Assembly: GCA_013398295.1 (NCBI GenBank)
Contig: VZSF01000644.1
Location: forward strand, 1-64,000
Direction of reading: 5' to 3'
Length of the DNA stretch: 64,000 nt
From: Chionis minor
Lineage: Eukaryota; Chordata; Aves; Charadriiformes; Chionididae
Shown piece by piece: positions 22,501 to 35,196 of this stretch (positions within the stretch are counted from its first letter, which is position 1; the number at the start of each line of letters is the position of its first letter). A model generated the notes under the pieces. The model had not been told where the DNA came from and made no database searches. It worked only from the letters and a program-made list of their open reading frames with translations. The position numbers and the translations under genes are program-made.

Positions 22501-25500
22501 AACCTTGTCTGCCCGCCCTGCAGCCTTGGAGGAGGATGTGGGCTCAGTCCCTGGGAGCAGCCCTGCCTCTACCAGGTAGGAGCGAGGTGTCTTTGATGGT
22601 TATCAAGGAACTTTGGCTTATCACAGGTTGCTTGCTCAGTCGTGTTCTCCTTCAGCCTTCTGGAGACATTGTCCTTGTGGATTTGGGGGGGTGGTTCTGT
22701 GCGGGATTCACAGAGTATAGCCACCTCAGCAGCTCAGTGCATTCTTAAGTGTGCCACACAAGATGAACAGCAATGCCATCCCAGTGTGCCAGATGCTAGG
22801 AGACATTCCAGGATGTCAGGGGAAAGGAGGGAAAAAGAGCAGAACCTCAAGCCTTGAGACTGGGGGATGGCATGGCAGGACTGCCCCAGGAGGCATCACA
22901 CTTCCTGGCCTTATTGCACGGTGTACAGATCGAAATCTGCTGAGGGAAGGCCCTGAACCAGATGAGTGAGGATGAGCCTCAGCAAGTGGCAAAACCTTCC
23001 CCTCGTGTTACCAAACCCTGAGCCTGCATCTTCTCCCAAGCCTCTGCTGCTCCTGTGGGTAAGGGCAGAGCGCTGCACCCCTCTCCTGCCTCGCTGCACC
23101 CCTTCCGCTTCGGCCCACGGGGACGAGCCCTGGCTCCACGCAGCTCTTTGTTTGCCTGCACTTAGATCTCCGACTCCTTTTAAAATGTGTAAGTATGGTA
23201 CTAAAATACAAGTAGCTTCAGTAATTCCCTTTTAAGCAAACCTCTGTGATATTTGACACTTCTAATGACAGACCTAGGGCTGCAGTTTGGAACTCTAAAG
23301 CCACATTTAAATTACCTGTTACTTTAAAAACCTCTTTTATACAGGAAAAGACAGCAGAGGTTTCCTGGATCTAATTTAAATCCTAGATTAGACATTTCTT
23401 TACTCTTTATGGTAGCGAAGGGCTGTGTGGTGGTTGGATTCACAGGAATAAGAGAAAACTTCTCATTCTCAGCAATCACTGAAAATAGAAAATGAGCTGT
23501 TGTGATTCATGTTGGAAAACACCAGCTGAGCTCAGCATCCTGTAAAGGGCGAAGCCCAGGCAGAGCCCGGCCATGCCGGGAGAGGGCAGGGACCCTCGGC
23601 CAGGGCTGGAGGTGCTGGAGGAACCTTCCCAGACCTGCCCGTGCCGCTCTGCCCGCCACACACCTCAGCCGCTCCCGCTGAGGGCTGCGTATATAAAGGA
23701 AAAGTACCCGGGCTTTTGCAGAAGAGCGTGGCCCCCAAAAAACACACACAGGGGTTAGTGTCATGTTAAAAAGTCTGTGGAGTCAACACCCTAAACCCAT
23801 GGTCCATCCCGGGGGTATCACAACCTGGGGGGGCTCTTCAGGACGCCCCCCAGGAGCCAGGCTCGTGCTGCCTGACATACAGACGGGTTCTGTCAGTCCG
23901 TCCCCTCGCCCTTGGCGGATTACACCCTGCGGGAAGGCAGTGCGGAGTTACCAGCAGGACTGATTTCTCCAGTTACCCAACTTGTCTAGATCACTGAAGC
24001 CCCAAAGTGATTAGCAAGATAAGAAATCTGCTTCGGAAATATTCTGGATGAAAGCCCAAGGGAAAAATGTGTCTGAAAGTGTTCCCTTATACAAGAAGGA
24101 AAAGCCATTGTCTTTCCTTTTTGTGCAGTCCTCACCCCACGTGCTCCGCAAAGGCATGGAGAGGCTTTGTGTATTTATTTTGAACAGGAACATGCAGATG
24201 AGAAGGTCCAGGTAACGATGGAGGTATAAACAGCAAAGGCAGGGGGGAGAAAACACAAATATTCAGAGTTCTGAGAAGTGAGATGCTTTGGGGCCTGATT
24301 CCTGCTGGAGTTAGGCAGAACCTATGGCAGAAGGAGCCTGGGTCTCCGTGTCCGAGGAGGAGCTCCCACGGGCTTTGCTGGGTGTGGATCAGGCTCTCCA
24401 CACAGGGAAAGGCTGGGATCCTGCCTGCCAGGCTGGGGATGACTAAGCTTAAAGCCATTTTCCTGGTAAAGGAAACAAGCACGCTGGGGGGTACTGGGCG
24501 CAGGTGGGAGCCAGGTCCCCTGCTTGGGAGCTGGTTACGCGGCTGTAAACAGCAGTGTCCAAGGAGGAAAGGCCTGGGGATGTGAAGGGTGATGGCAGCC
24601 CAGCAGCTGCCCAGGAGGCTGAAGCTGTCCCCCTGTCCCAGGAGCAGGTCCAGCTACCAGCCCTGCTTCCCAGCCCGCCGCCAGCTCCTTCTGGGAAGGC
24701 AAAGGGCTGCATGGAGGAGATGGCTCTGCTGGGCCAGGAGTGCAGCCGGGGCAGCATCCCTGCATGAGCACTGGAATACGCAGCGAGTGACAAGTGGAAG
24801 GTGCAAGGGATGCGCCGTAACCACAGCCCCAGGTCTGCCACCAAGCTTGGAAAAGGGCTTGGATGTGGATCGGATGTTTAAGCAGGCTTCTCTTTGTACA
24901 GCTGCTATGATGCAAACTCTTCTAATTTGGATATGGAACATTTTGCAATGACTTTACATCTCTAATGATGAGCATGTATCTCTTTGATAGGGTTTTTAAA
25001 GACCATAAAGTACAAATCTGGCTGAAGAGCGATCCTGTGAGGTGCCAGGCTGACCCCAGCCCCTGTTCTATTCCCAGACCTGTCCTGCTCCATGGAAGTC
25101 CTTTCTGGATACTCTCAGGAGGTGCTTGCATTCAGATTTATGTGAGTTCCTGCTCCCAGTCTTATCAGAAGTCTCACAAAAAGTAGCCTTTTCCTAAAGC
25201 CTCACAGGCTAGAAGCACACAAGTGAGAACTGTAGCTTTCACTTGGGAGGATGCTTCGAGCTGTCATGTTTATTGTGAAAATCAGAAAAAATATCATGCT
25301 GATAATCCCCTAAAACTTCAGGACCAGAAGGCACGTGCCAAATTCTATCAGGTGTAAATCTTTTTCATCGAAAATCAATGCCATGGGTTTTGAGGGTTTA
25401 CTTTATGATATTAACATTTGGGATTAGTAATAGTTTTCTCAAGTTGGTGGAGGTTTGTATGCACCTCTGGAGGGTGAAATTAATGGTGAGTGCAAGGTTG

Positions 25501-26398
25501 GCTGCCGGCATCCAGGCTTTCAACTGACTTTGGCTGTGGGTTGGTGGCTTTTTTAGTTCTGCTCGCTTCTAAAGGAGGCCTACCTAGAGCAATTAACTCA
25601 CAAGAAATGTTATTCACAACTAACAGAAATTATATGTTCCTTATCTCTTTAGTTAGAATATATATAATATTAGTAATGATGTATTATCTATGTATCAATT
25701 TAAAAGGGTTGTTCTGGTGTCAGGCTTGCTTCTGTAGGGTCACCAGTATGAGGATATACATTAAAACCAGATTTAAAATCCCTGCAGAGTTATACAGCCC
25801 TGCTTTGTCAAAGCACTTGACCTCAGAAGTGCTTTAGATTGTTCCTTTCTTATGGTTCACCTTTTTTTTTTTTTTTTTTTTTTTTACATTGTGCCTCACT
25901 TGGCAAACACTAAATTGTAGGAAGTCATGTGCAATAAGGGACAGAAACAAGTTGCCTTTATTTGGCTGTTAATAGTCTCATTGGGGTGATGAGGAGGAGA
26001 GTGACAGCAGCGAACTGCTGGAGGGGACCCGCAGCTTTCGCCTAGGGACAGGCTCCCTCAGCTCAGGAACATGTGCCCGTGTATTCCCCTGCTGGGATCG
26101 CCTTAGGATTCGGTCCCTCTTTCACAAGCTCAGTATTAATTCTGGAGCCTGGGGGTTGCTCACACGTTGTTTGCTGTAATCTCGCCACATCTCACAAGAA
26201 AAATGCTGCCTGTGGTCCAGGCAGGCATCTGCTGGGGGAGTGCGATTCCTTTGGGAGATGCTTCTCTGGGGCTGGGACAGCCCCGGGGGTGCAGAATAAA
26301 TCCCCAGCTTGGGCAGGGGTTTCTAGGTGTTTCTGGGACAGGCACAATGTAATGCTGGAAGCTGGTGCTGGCTACCTCCAGAAGGCCTGTCTGAAAAG
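19501..26398. other. Intergenic stretch, no gene recognised
   Basis: Mostly unique-looking sequence. The part at about 20690-21300 is AT-rich and non-repetitive with many TAAT and ATTA words and a TCF-like ATCAAAG at 20813-20819, a composition often seen in conserved non-coding elements. Open frames are short. No repeat family was recognised with confidence, apart from a T-run at 25862-25885. Confidence 0.5.
25862..25885 (+). repeat. Poly(T) tract
   Basis: A run of 24 T. Confidence 0.98.
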
Positions 26399-26403
26399 CC
26401 ACC

Positions 26404-27049
26404 TGCTATGGTTTGAGGAACCCACAACAATTTATTGTCGTTTAGACAATCTTTCTCTCACCCGATGACCCCTCCCCACCCAGGAAGGGGAATCAAGGTG
26501 AAAACAAGGAAACCCAAGGGTGGAAATATAAGCAGATTTAATAGAAGATGACTAAATAATTAACATTAGTAACACTAAAGAAGCAATATTGATCCCGATA
26601 CAAATATGAAAGATACAAGGGCTATACTCTGCCCATTCTATCCGTGGGAAGCCGTGTGCTCCCAGCAGCGGACAGCAAATCTCGGACACTGCGAGCACTG
26701 TGGCTTCGGGAGGAAGGGAAGGGCTCAGGGCTCCGGCACCAGGGCAAGAAGTTCTCAGGATCGCAGCCATCATAGGAAAGAGAGAACTCCTCAGCAAACT
26801 TTCCAATTTCTATTGAATGTGCCGCTGATGGTATGAAATAATCCTGTTGGCAGCTTGGGTTGAGTGCCCGGGTCTCGCTCCTCATCCCTGCACCTGGTGA
26901 GCTCCAAAACACCGAGACCTTGAAACCCGCATCCCATAGCTGGCTATAAAGGGAGTATTTTCACAAATTCAGACACCAGAGTCTTCTAAAAGTACAGTTT
27001 TCCCACACATTAGAAGATAAATTAGTCCTGTGTAGCTCAAACCAGGATA
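26404..27049 (-). mobile_element. Solo LTR of an avian endogenous retrovirus, 646 bp
   Basis: Read on the minus strand the element starts TATCCTGGTTTGAG and ends CCATAGCA. The start equals the TGTCCTGGTTTGAG of the LTRs at 4124 and 5538 with one G-to-A change, and the end is CA. A perfect 5-bp duplication, CCACC, flanks it at 26399-26403 and 27050-27054. An AATAAA signal in the LTR sense lies at 26431-26436, about 25 bases from the 3' end, and AT-rich promoter-like sequence precedes it. The middle differs from the 5538 copy, so it is a different subfamily. No retroviral gene is attached; it is a solo LTR. Confidence 0.8.
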
Positions 27050-27054
27050 CCACC

Positions 27055-28505
27055 CCTTTCGGGCTCCCTAGAAAGAGTCGCCCAGCCCTTGGGGCAGGCT
27101 GGGGGCTGTTGGGGCGCCGGGTGCCCGGGGCAGTGCGCACACAGAGCCCGGGGGTGCAGGGAGGGGTGGCCGTGTCCTCACTGCCTGCCCCGGCGCAGCG
27201 GGGCGCCCCGGGGGGTTGCAGCCTGCCGTGCTCGGAGGGGCTGCCCGGGCACGTCTGCTCAGGACAGCAGCAATACGGTTAGTTCAAGGGCACATCTGGA
27301 GGTGGCTCTGACATCCAGTGTCTCATGAGAACCTCCTGGGCACTGGCCGGGGAACTGAGCCACAGGGGTGGTGGCTCCGGTGGTCACTGTGTCCCCCAAG
27401 CCGAGGACCTTGGCACTCATGCTTGAGCTGACCTGGGCAGAACGGCAGCTGCTGCCTTCCCACACAAGCGTAGCCGCTCCTGAGACTCTGCTGTTCACAG
27501 CCCCGTGTGGTACCAAAGAACCAGGGCTGGTCCCAGCCTGCACCAATACGCAGCTGTAAACAGCAGCATTGCCATGGTCCCACCTGCCTGCTAATAGCCA
27601 TTAGACCCCTTAGGAAAGAGAGAGCAAACAGAACACACGTGGTACTTGGAGGCAGGTTTACTGTGGGTTTTGTAAGGATTTCAGCCCAGAAGTGGTTAGG
27701 TACGGAGCGGGTACGTCGCTCCTCGGAGAGCTGCCGTGAGCCCTCCAGCTGAGTACCAGCCCTAAACTAAAACCTCAGCTCGCGTTTGAACCTCCAACAG
27801 CCAAACTGGAGAGGGAAAGGCACATCCGTGTGGTCAGAGGTAAGCCAGGGGGATGTGAGGAAACAGGATGGAGGAGAGACACCAAGGAGCAGGTCTGAGG
27901 CAGGGCGGCAGCCCCTGAGCTGCGGTAGGAAGTCGGGGCAGGTCTGTGATTAGATCTAAACAGCGCCGAGCCGCGTTCGGAGCCCCGCCGCACCGGGCTT
28001 TAACCGGAGGCGGCAACCTGAATCATCAAAAATGCTCACAGACCAGAAATACCACTGTATGCTGAAGAATTTCATATCGATGCGCTTAATCAAAACAGCG
28101 CAGCCGGGCACTTTGAACCCCAAACGGTAAACTGCGTTTCTGCGTTGCAGCACGCCGACGGGCAGCAGAGCCGCAGACATCGGTGTCCCCCGCCAGCCCT
28201 GCAGACCGGGTGTCCTGCTGGGGACGTCACCTCCCAGGGCTCATCCGGGCTCAGGTGATCACGCACCACGCAGGTGAGACTTGAAAGGTGAGATCTTATT
28301 TTTAAGGGGAAAAAAGTTCTTGTTGTTAAAGCATGAGTGATGGGGAACCTGTGGTGTTTTCCCTGCTGCAGACTACATTGGCAGCTTGGCTGTAGCGTCT
28401 TTCTTCGGCAGTATTCCAGCAAAACACTTGAGTGTGTGCTTAATTAAATCATGTGAGGACTTTAAAGGGCTTGAAAGCATGCAGCTGAATGCTTTGCTGG
28501 GGACT
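27055..28505. other. Intergenic stretch, GC-rich then mixed
   Basis: 27060-27260 is GC-rich; the remainder is mixed. Nothing coding or repetitive is recognised. Confidence 0.5.
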
Positions 28506-28655
28506 TAGTATTAATGCCTCGGTTTCCCTTCTCTAACACGGAGAAAGAAATATTTGCTTCCCATACAGAGTGCTGACAAGCTTAATTCAATCTTACTTGT
28601 AAAGTGCCTTGTGGGCCACAGGGAGAAGGTGCTATAAAAATCAGAATATTATTCT
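28506..28655 (+). repeat. MIR-like ancient repeat remnant
   Basis: The sequence follows the order of a familiar old amniote SINE 3' portion. A CTCGGTTTCCC segment comes first, then a run of A and G, then GTAAAGTGCCTTGTGGGCC, then GGTGCTATAAAAATCAGAATATTATT. The match is from memory of the consensus and is diverged. Confidence 0.5.
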
Positions 28656-31202
28656 ACACTCCCTAGAAAGACAGCACTTGGCTTTATATATTATCCTACT
28701 GGCGATACATCTCCCTCTGGCTGACAGCAGGAGCAATTAATGTGTATAAAGCAAAAGAGGCTGTTTAGAAGGCTTGTGCCCCATGTAATCTGCAAACGCC
28801 TGATGACAAATCCAAATCTGAAAAGATAGAACAGTCAGTGGTTTTAAGGGGTTTTAGTGAAAAAGCATGTGTGTGTGTGACTTCAGAGCAGCACTGGGAA
28901 AAGAGCTCTTCCCCCAGCAACGTATTTTCTATTCCTCATTCTTTTTTATAGCCTTTTCCTATTAATTTTTCAGTTTCTCTGAAAAGTAAGCAGAAAACCC
29001 CCACCCAAAACCCACAAAACCCCACCACCAGCTAGCAAACTGTACTCTAACACTGTTCTGTTGTTTCAAATTTTCTTGATTGGATTGAAAAGAATCTGGA
29101 ACCGACCTCAGAGGCAGCCTCAGAGTTAAGTGAAGTCAAGGGAACCGCTGCCAAGGAGAGGCCTGCGAGTGAGGCCAGCATGGGAGAGGTTAGGGTAGGG
29201 TTTATTTTTGGAAAATTCAGATTATAATTTAGAACAACCCTCTAACTGTGATTCTGCATTTATACATGTTGCAAATGCTGTTCAGGACAGAGTATCCCAA
29301 GCAATGCACATTTTCCTTACGGTTCCTTGGCATCAGTACAGCTGACACGGGTCTTCCAGACATTTCTAACACTCTGCCTTTTCGTGCATTGAAATACAAG
29401 TATACTGTCATACCGGCTCCTTTGCCAACGGGGAGTGAAAAAGTGTCGCTTTGAACTATCTCCCCACGTAAAGAACAAATGACTGAACATGTGAAGCTCT
29501 TCACTGGTGGTTATTGTGAATCCTCACTTCCTGCCTGTATTTCCTGCCACTATGTTCTGACTGAACTTAATGTTTTTTCCTATTTTTGTCTTCTTTCAAT
29601 GACAAATGGTACTTCACTACCACAAAGTAAACATCAAGAATCATAGATACTCCTTTGGCATTTTTAATGTTTACTGCATATTCTATTTGCAATATCATTA
29701 GGATGAAAATGAGTTTTAACGAATTTCCTAAATACCTGACAAAGTAATAATAGTATATCATGAATGAGTGGGTTTTAAATTTTTTTTTTAAAGTGTGGAC
29801 ATTGGCAACTCCCTTCTCTGTTTGTGTATGTGTTTCTGCCCTGTCTTTCCAGGATACCACTTCTTTATGGAAATAATATTTTCTCTTCTATGCCTGCTTG
29901 AAGTGGCACATAATGGAGCCACATTACTCAACAGAGACTCTACGTGCCATGAAAAATAAATAATTAAACTCCAACTATTTCAGTAGGTAAATACTGCCTT
30001 TCTCGCTGGCGTGCACAGAGCAGCCAGTGTTCCACGTCTGGCAGCCATCTCTTCCGGGGGTTCTGCCTCCTTGAAGACCGCTGGCATGAAACCATAATGT
30101 GCTGACCACCCTGTTTGTCACCCCCCAGGACTGTCCTGGGGCAAAGGGGAAGGGGACAGTGGGATATGAGTCCCCATCCCTGCTCTGGCTGCTGGGTCGT
30201 GGTCAAGGGTGGAGGAAGCCTATGACCAAATGATGTGCCCCTCATCCTCGCAGACCCTTCTCGAGCTATAGCTTCTGTATGTGCTAGGCAGGCATTCATT
30301 TTCTGCTCCCCACAGTATTTTTTCTGCTTCAGCTAAGCGTGGTTTTATGGTAGCTGACATGGCACGTGGCCTGGGAGTTTCACACAAATACTCTAGAAGG
30401 ATGAAACGCTCTTTAGCTTCCGCTGAAAGAGAGAAGAAATGCGGACCTGGCTACCTGGGGTTCTCTGGCTCCACAGTTTTGAGGTCAGTGGCAATTCCTG
30501 GCAACTGTGGGTGAGAAGAAAGTTTGGAGGGGCAGTGAGGACCACCACTGTCTGATCAGTCTTGCTCTCCTCTCTAGATTCGGCAGTTTGTTTTCATCTA
30601 TAACCTAGTGTGTCTTCCTCTGGGGTTTTTTTTTTTCGTCTCTGGTTTGCCCGTTTTTCTCCTTGTAAATATCCTACTGAAAATTTATATTCTCTCAACC
30701 CAAAGAAGTGCAAGGGAATCTCTGGGTTTTCTCTTCAGCATAAAGTGTAGCTTTTCTGCATGCTGTGGCACCTCAAGTGCTTTATTCTGTAAGCAAATTT
30801 TAGGTTACTGCTTTGCTAGAGAGTATGTACATAAGGAACTGATTAGCACCTATGGTACTTTTGGTGTTCGAGTAATGATGTGAAAAAAGATCAACACCAA
30901 TTTGGTTGTCATTTCTAAATCACTCTATTTGGAAGTTCTGATGAGAGTTGGTTGAGGGGCAGAGTATGTCAATTAAACCGTGTGGCTCTGGCTTGTGTAA
31001 CAAGTGCAGGCTTAATCCCTGCTAATGCTGTACAAGCATTTTCAAGCCGGTGTTACAGAACCACCTGGAGCTGCTGCCAGGTGAAGCTTTAGGGCACCTA
31101 TAGCATGGCTGGAGGAGGCTGTTATCAGAAGGGGAAGTCCAGCAGTGCAAGCAAAAACCAGTGCTGCTGGTCAGCCCTCAGAATCTGCCAAGGGAAATGC
31201 GA
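28656..31202. other. Intergenic stretch, no gene recognised
   Basis: AT-rich, with no ORF above about 110 codons and no recognised repeat family. Confidence 0.5.
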
Positions 31203-31930
31203 ATAGAATCACAGAATTGTCTGTGTTGGAAGGGACCTTTAAAATCATTAAGTCCAACCATCAACCTAACACTGCCAAAACCACCACTAAACCATGTCCC
31301 GCAGCACCATGTCTGCCCAGCTTTTAAATACCTCTAGGGATGGCAATTCCACCGCTTCCCTGGGCAGCCTGTTCCAATGCTTCATAACCCTTTCAGTGAA
31401 GAAATTTTTCCTAGTATCCATCCTAAACCTTCCCTGGTGTAACTTGAGGCTGTTTCCTCTTGTCATAACACTTCTCACTTGGGAGAAGAGACCGATCCCC
31501 ACCTGGCTACAGCCTCCTCTCAGGCAGCCGTAGAGAGCGAGAAGGTCTCCCTCCCCTCAGCCTCCTTTTCTCCAGCCCAAACAACCCCAGGTCCCTCAGC
31601 CGCTCCTCACAAGACTTGTTCTCCAGACCCCTCACCAGCTCCGCTGCCCTTCTCTGGACACGCTCCAGCCCCTCAGTGTCTGTCTTGTCGTGAGGGGCCA
31701 AAACTGGACAGAGTGTTGGAGGAGGGGCCCCAGCAGTGCCCAGTACAGGGGGACAATCCCTGCCCTAGTCCTGCTGGCCACACTATTCTTGATACAGGCC
31801 AGGATGCTGTTGGCCACCTGGGCGCACCGCTGGCTCATGTTCAGCCGGCCGTTGACCAACACCCAGCAGTCCTTTTCCAGCGGGTGGCTTTCCAGCCGCT
31901 CTGCCCAAGCCTGTAGGGCTGCCTGGGGTA
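31203..31930 (-). mobile_element. CR1 LINE fragment, 3' end of ORF2 and 3'UTR
   Basis: Read on the minus strand this is the 3' end of a CR1 retrotransposon, truncated at its 5' end as usual. The 3' end (31203-31260 on the plus strand) carries the ATTCTGTGATTCTAT-type octamer repeats and the GGTCCCTTCCAACACAG-like UTR. Upstream of it, minus-strand frames encode ORF2 C-terminal motifs: [12 protein letters not shown] and [14 protein letters not shown] at 31507-31701, then [26 protein letters not shown] at 31287-31502. These lie in different frames, so the element is frameshifted and inactive. Confidence 0.95.
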
Positions 31931-34512
31931 GGATAGGAGAGTAGGAGGAATGGAACAGGAGCAGCCAGGTAGCAGCTGGTGGGCACGTGGCATACCGTGG
32001 GCGGTGGTGGTGGTGGTTAGGGGTGTCGCGGGGGCCCTGGCAGCACCCGCAGTGGCTGTGCGAGCCTGGCTCATCTCTGCTGCGCGCGACTCAACGGGCC
32101 CCGGCTACAGGCAGCTGGTGCCAGGGCAAGCTGCCATTGGAACGAGGACCCAGCTTTCAGACTTCTGAACACAAGAGAGGTGAATCCAGAAGGCTGGTAA
32201 CAAAGCAGGGACGAAGATTCAGTGCTACAGCGACCAGAGCCATGGAGGGGGTGGGAGAAAAGGGACATCCCACGGTTTGCGTCTTCACACGGCGATGCCG
32301 TGCCGGGGTGCGCGGCAGGCGCCGGCCACGAGTTCGAGCAGCCCTAAGGATGCTGCAGTCTGCGGTAGCGTCCCGAGACGGTCCGGAGCCCAGGAGCTCT
32401 GCGAACGTGTCCTCCTCCCAGCTCCCCCACTCAGTCCCTTTCACAAGCAATGTATTTATTTAGGGGAGGAGACAAAAAGATTGCAAGTCACGGTATGATG
32501 CTGCTTTCATTTGCCAAGCAAAAATCTGAAAGCATTAAATGTGCAGAACAATTGCCTTGGTGAAGCAGAGCTGAGGGATGGCTTTACATGGGCCACATAT
32601 TTGTTGCTGGAGCTTTATTGCTGACAGCTGGTGTCACTTTGCTACTGGCTCTGGACAGTGGAAAAAGGCGTCTCAATGACAGCAAACAAACAAGGACAAA
32701 ACCCTCCCCTTCCTTAAAATCAGAGCAAGGAAATGGACTCAACACCACGGGCTGTCACTCGGGCCCTGTTTTTGAAACGTGATCCATGTGTGCAAATCCC
32801 ACACAGATCGCATGCCAAAACTGCAGCACTTCTTTGACATTTCAGTGGAGAAGGAGAACAAATGTGTTCTGTACTCATCTTTTCTTTTTTTTTTTTAAGC
32901 AAAACCAATTAACTTTGCAACAAGGGCTTTCATTGCTATCTCTCTGACGTCAGCTTTACATTGATGTAATTCTCTAGACTGGTGGGATCATTGCTGATTT
33001 GCACTGGTGCAAGCAGGAGAACAATCAGGCTCTGTGTTTTCCAGGCCATGGAGCTGCTTATGTTTTGTGCAAAGAAACTCAGTTAAACAACTTAAAGGTA
33101 AAATAAGTTAACCCAGAAATTCAGAAGGAGCCAAAAGCAATATAAGAACAGATACAGCCACAATGTTCTAACTGTATTGTGAGTTTAGAAAAAAAAAAAA
33201 CCCTAGCCTAATTAAGTAAAGATTGACTTTGCTATAAATATACAACGCTCTTTTTCATTTTCAAGTTTTAATTGACATCCAAAGGTGAGTAATTTAATAG
33301 CGTACTGCATTTTTTATTTTTTCAGCATACATACTGTACTTTATTCCTTTTGTTTGAGATTCTTGAACAAATGTCAGCTTCCCTTTCCTTTCAAACAATG
33401 TTATACAACATGAGAATAAAACAACTGTAGGGATTAAAATTATAATTGATCTCGTGTGAAAGTAGCAAAGAAAGTACTACCTGATAGAGCCCGAGTTGAA
33501 ATCCTAGCTCCTTCTGTGTGAAGGGGAGCTGACCTTTGTATATGGACCAAGGATTTCACCATTGATGACGTTTGCCAGGCATCATGGTTTTTGTTGGTTT
33601 TTTTTTTTTTTACACAGCAATGTACAATCAGGCCTTTCTGTGTTTAGCTTTTAATGTTTATTTTTTGCTATAGTTGCTATTATACTCTCACTTTCAGAGG
33701 ATGTCAGGGTCCTGAAAAGATAAATTGTTTTGGTTTAGGTACAGTAAAGCTTACAAACACCACGCTTGGCAGGAGAGATGTCGGCTTGGTCTTTATCAAG
33801 AACATTTTGTTATATGAGGAGAGCGGAGCCGGACCCACGACTGATATAACCAACCCTGCCCGCGAGCCGGGTGAGCGGTAGCATTCTTCACTATGGACTG
33901 TACAATTACAGGACAGCAGCTGATGAGCGGAATTTTAGGGAAATTTTTTTTTTACCTAAGGAAAAAAAAAAGGGAATGAGTGGAAGATGAATCTGGGTAA
34001 CTTTCACATTTCTGTATTGAAAGATCATCCCTGATGACTATGTGCAACCCTTTCTGTTCAGTGCTGTTGCTATTTGGTCTTTATTGTTAACATACAGTGT
34101 AGGCCACTAAATAGACATGCATATATTAGAGGGGGTCTGGCTAATAACTATGCAACTAAACTTTTTAGAACGAGGCCATGAAGTTTTGCAATTGCTCTGG
34201 CATTTACCTAATAAGCCCCAGCTCACTGACTACTTAGCAAATGATATGCAAGTTCTCTTGTAAACCACGCGTGTGGTTACATTAACTATTGCCCTGTATT
34301 TAACAACATGCTGTTTTCCTGCCCTACTCTCTCGTACGTCCAGTAGGAGTTGTGGTATTAATTTAGCCTGGGTGGAACTATAGGCTGGGCTTGTTGTTCC
34401 AGCAAGGTAATCGCTTCTCTACATAAATGAATTATCCTTTTCATTTATGGTGCCTGTGGAAAGTTGTCTGTAATTTCAATACACTCATCAGTGTAGCTGT
34501 AGTAATTCTTTA
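31931..34512. other. Intergenic stretch upstream of the novel ORF
   Basis: Starts GC-rich (to about 32430), then AT-rich. 32946-33045 resembles an old repeat. 34040-34500 is AT-rich, non-repetitive and motif-dense, with AACCAC and GTGGTT arms facing each other at 34263-34278 around a palindromic CACGCGTG (34266-34273). That could be a paired RUNX-type site. No coding exon is seen before 34513. Confidence 0.45.
32946..33045. repeat. Old sauropsid-type repeat remnant
   Basis: The segment TTTACATTGATGTAATTCTC, then TGATTTGCACTGGTGCAAGC, then ACAATCAGGCTCTG follows the pattern of an old interspersed repeat common in reptile and bird genomes. The family name is not certain. Confidence 0.4.
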
Positions 34513-35196
34513 ATGTGTTGCGAACGTGCTCACTGTGTCGGGTTTCTCCTACGCTTGCAGGGCGAGACGTGCGGCAAACTGGCCCTTTGGAGGGATGCTG
34601 GCTCTGCTCCACCTGTGACCACCGGACCTGTTGATGAAACGGGCACTAACGTGACGAATGATGAGCACCGCCTGAAACTGGCAAGTCCAAAGGCCTGCCT
34701 GACGGAGGCTGAACGGGATGGCAAGGCTGCAGACAGCCGCCTAGCAAAAACTTGGCAAAAGGTGGTTGTGGTACAAGCTCCAGAGGAGGAGCTTCTCCCG
34801 AGCTGGGAGAAGCTGGCTGGGATGTGCCACCGACTTGCTGCTACAGTGCTAAACCACGACCCGGCTACTGCGGCAGGAGAGGGAAAGTCAACACGGCTGG
34901 TGGAGGCACCAGAAGTTGAACTTCATGAACTCCTACCAGATGGAGTTACACCAGCAATTAATTTGGTGCAATTACTCGTGCCAAACTGTGCTGGAAATTA
35001 TTGCAAGCTAGATCAAGCCATTAGCAGTAGGAAAACAGCATTGCAAAACTCCAAACGCCTCTTTCCAAGGGTTACGCACTCACTTTCCACTGAAATTAGT
35101 AGGGGGAAAAAAAGTAAATGGGGGTGCTTGGATTCCTGCTGGATCACTGCAATGAGTAAGTGGAGTGTAGCTCCTGATATATCTGCTCAAAAGTAA
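34513..35196 (+). CDS. Unrecognised 227-codon ORF with coding-like base use
   Basis: An ATG-started frame runs 227 codons to TAA in a region of moderate GC, outside any CpG island or recognised repeat. I do not recognise the product. From codon 17 on, 60 of 132 codons (45%) begin with G, only 8 (6%) begin with T, and 25 (19%) have G in the second position. This G-rich first, G-poor second pattern is typical of real coding sequence. The predicted protein is acidic in its middle part (APEEELLPSWEKL, EAPEVELHELLPDG), has no signal peptide or transmembrane segment, and has a basic C-terminal third. A pyrimidine tract and CAG at about 34543-34560 make a good acceptor, and GTAAGT at 35156-35161 a strong donor. 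The real unit may therefore be an internal exon of about 595 bases (34561-35155). It could instead be an old retrocopy or repeat-derived frame; the last 50 codons look less coding-like. Confidence 0.35.
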   Translation: MCCERAHCVGFLLRLQGETCGKLALWRDAGSAPPVTTGPVDETGTNVTNDEHRLKLASPKACLTEAERDGKAADSRLAKTWQKVVVVQAPEEELLPSWEKLAGMCHRLAATVLNHDPATAAGEGKSTRLVEAPEVELHELLPDGVTPAINLVQLLVPNCAGNYCKLDQAISSRKTALQNSKRLFPRVTHSLSTEISRGKKSKWGCLDSCWITAMSKWSVAPDISAQK

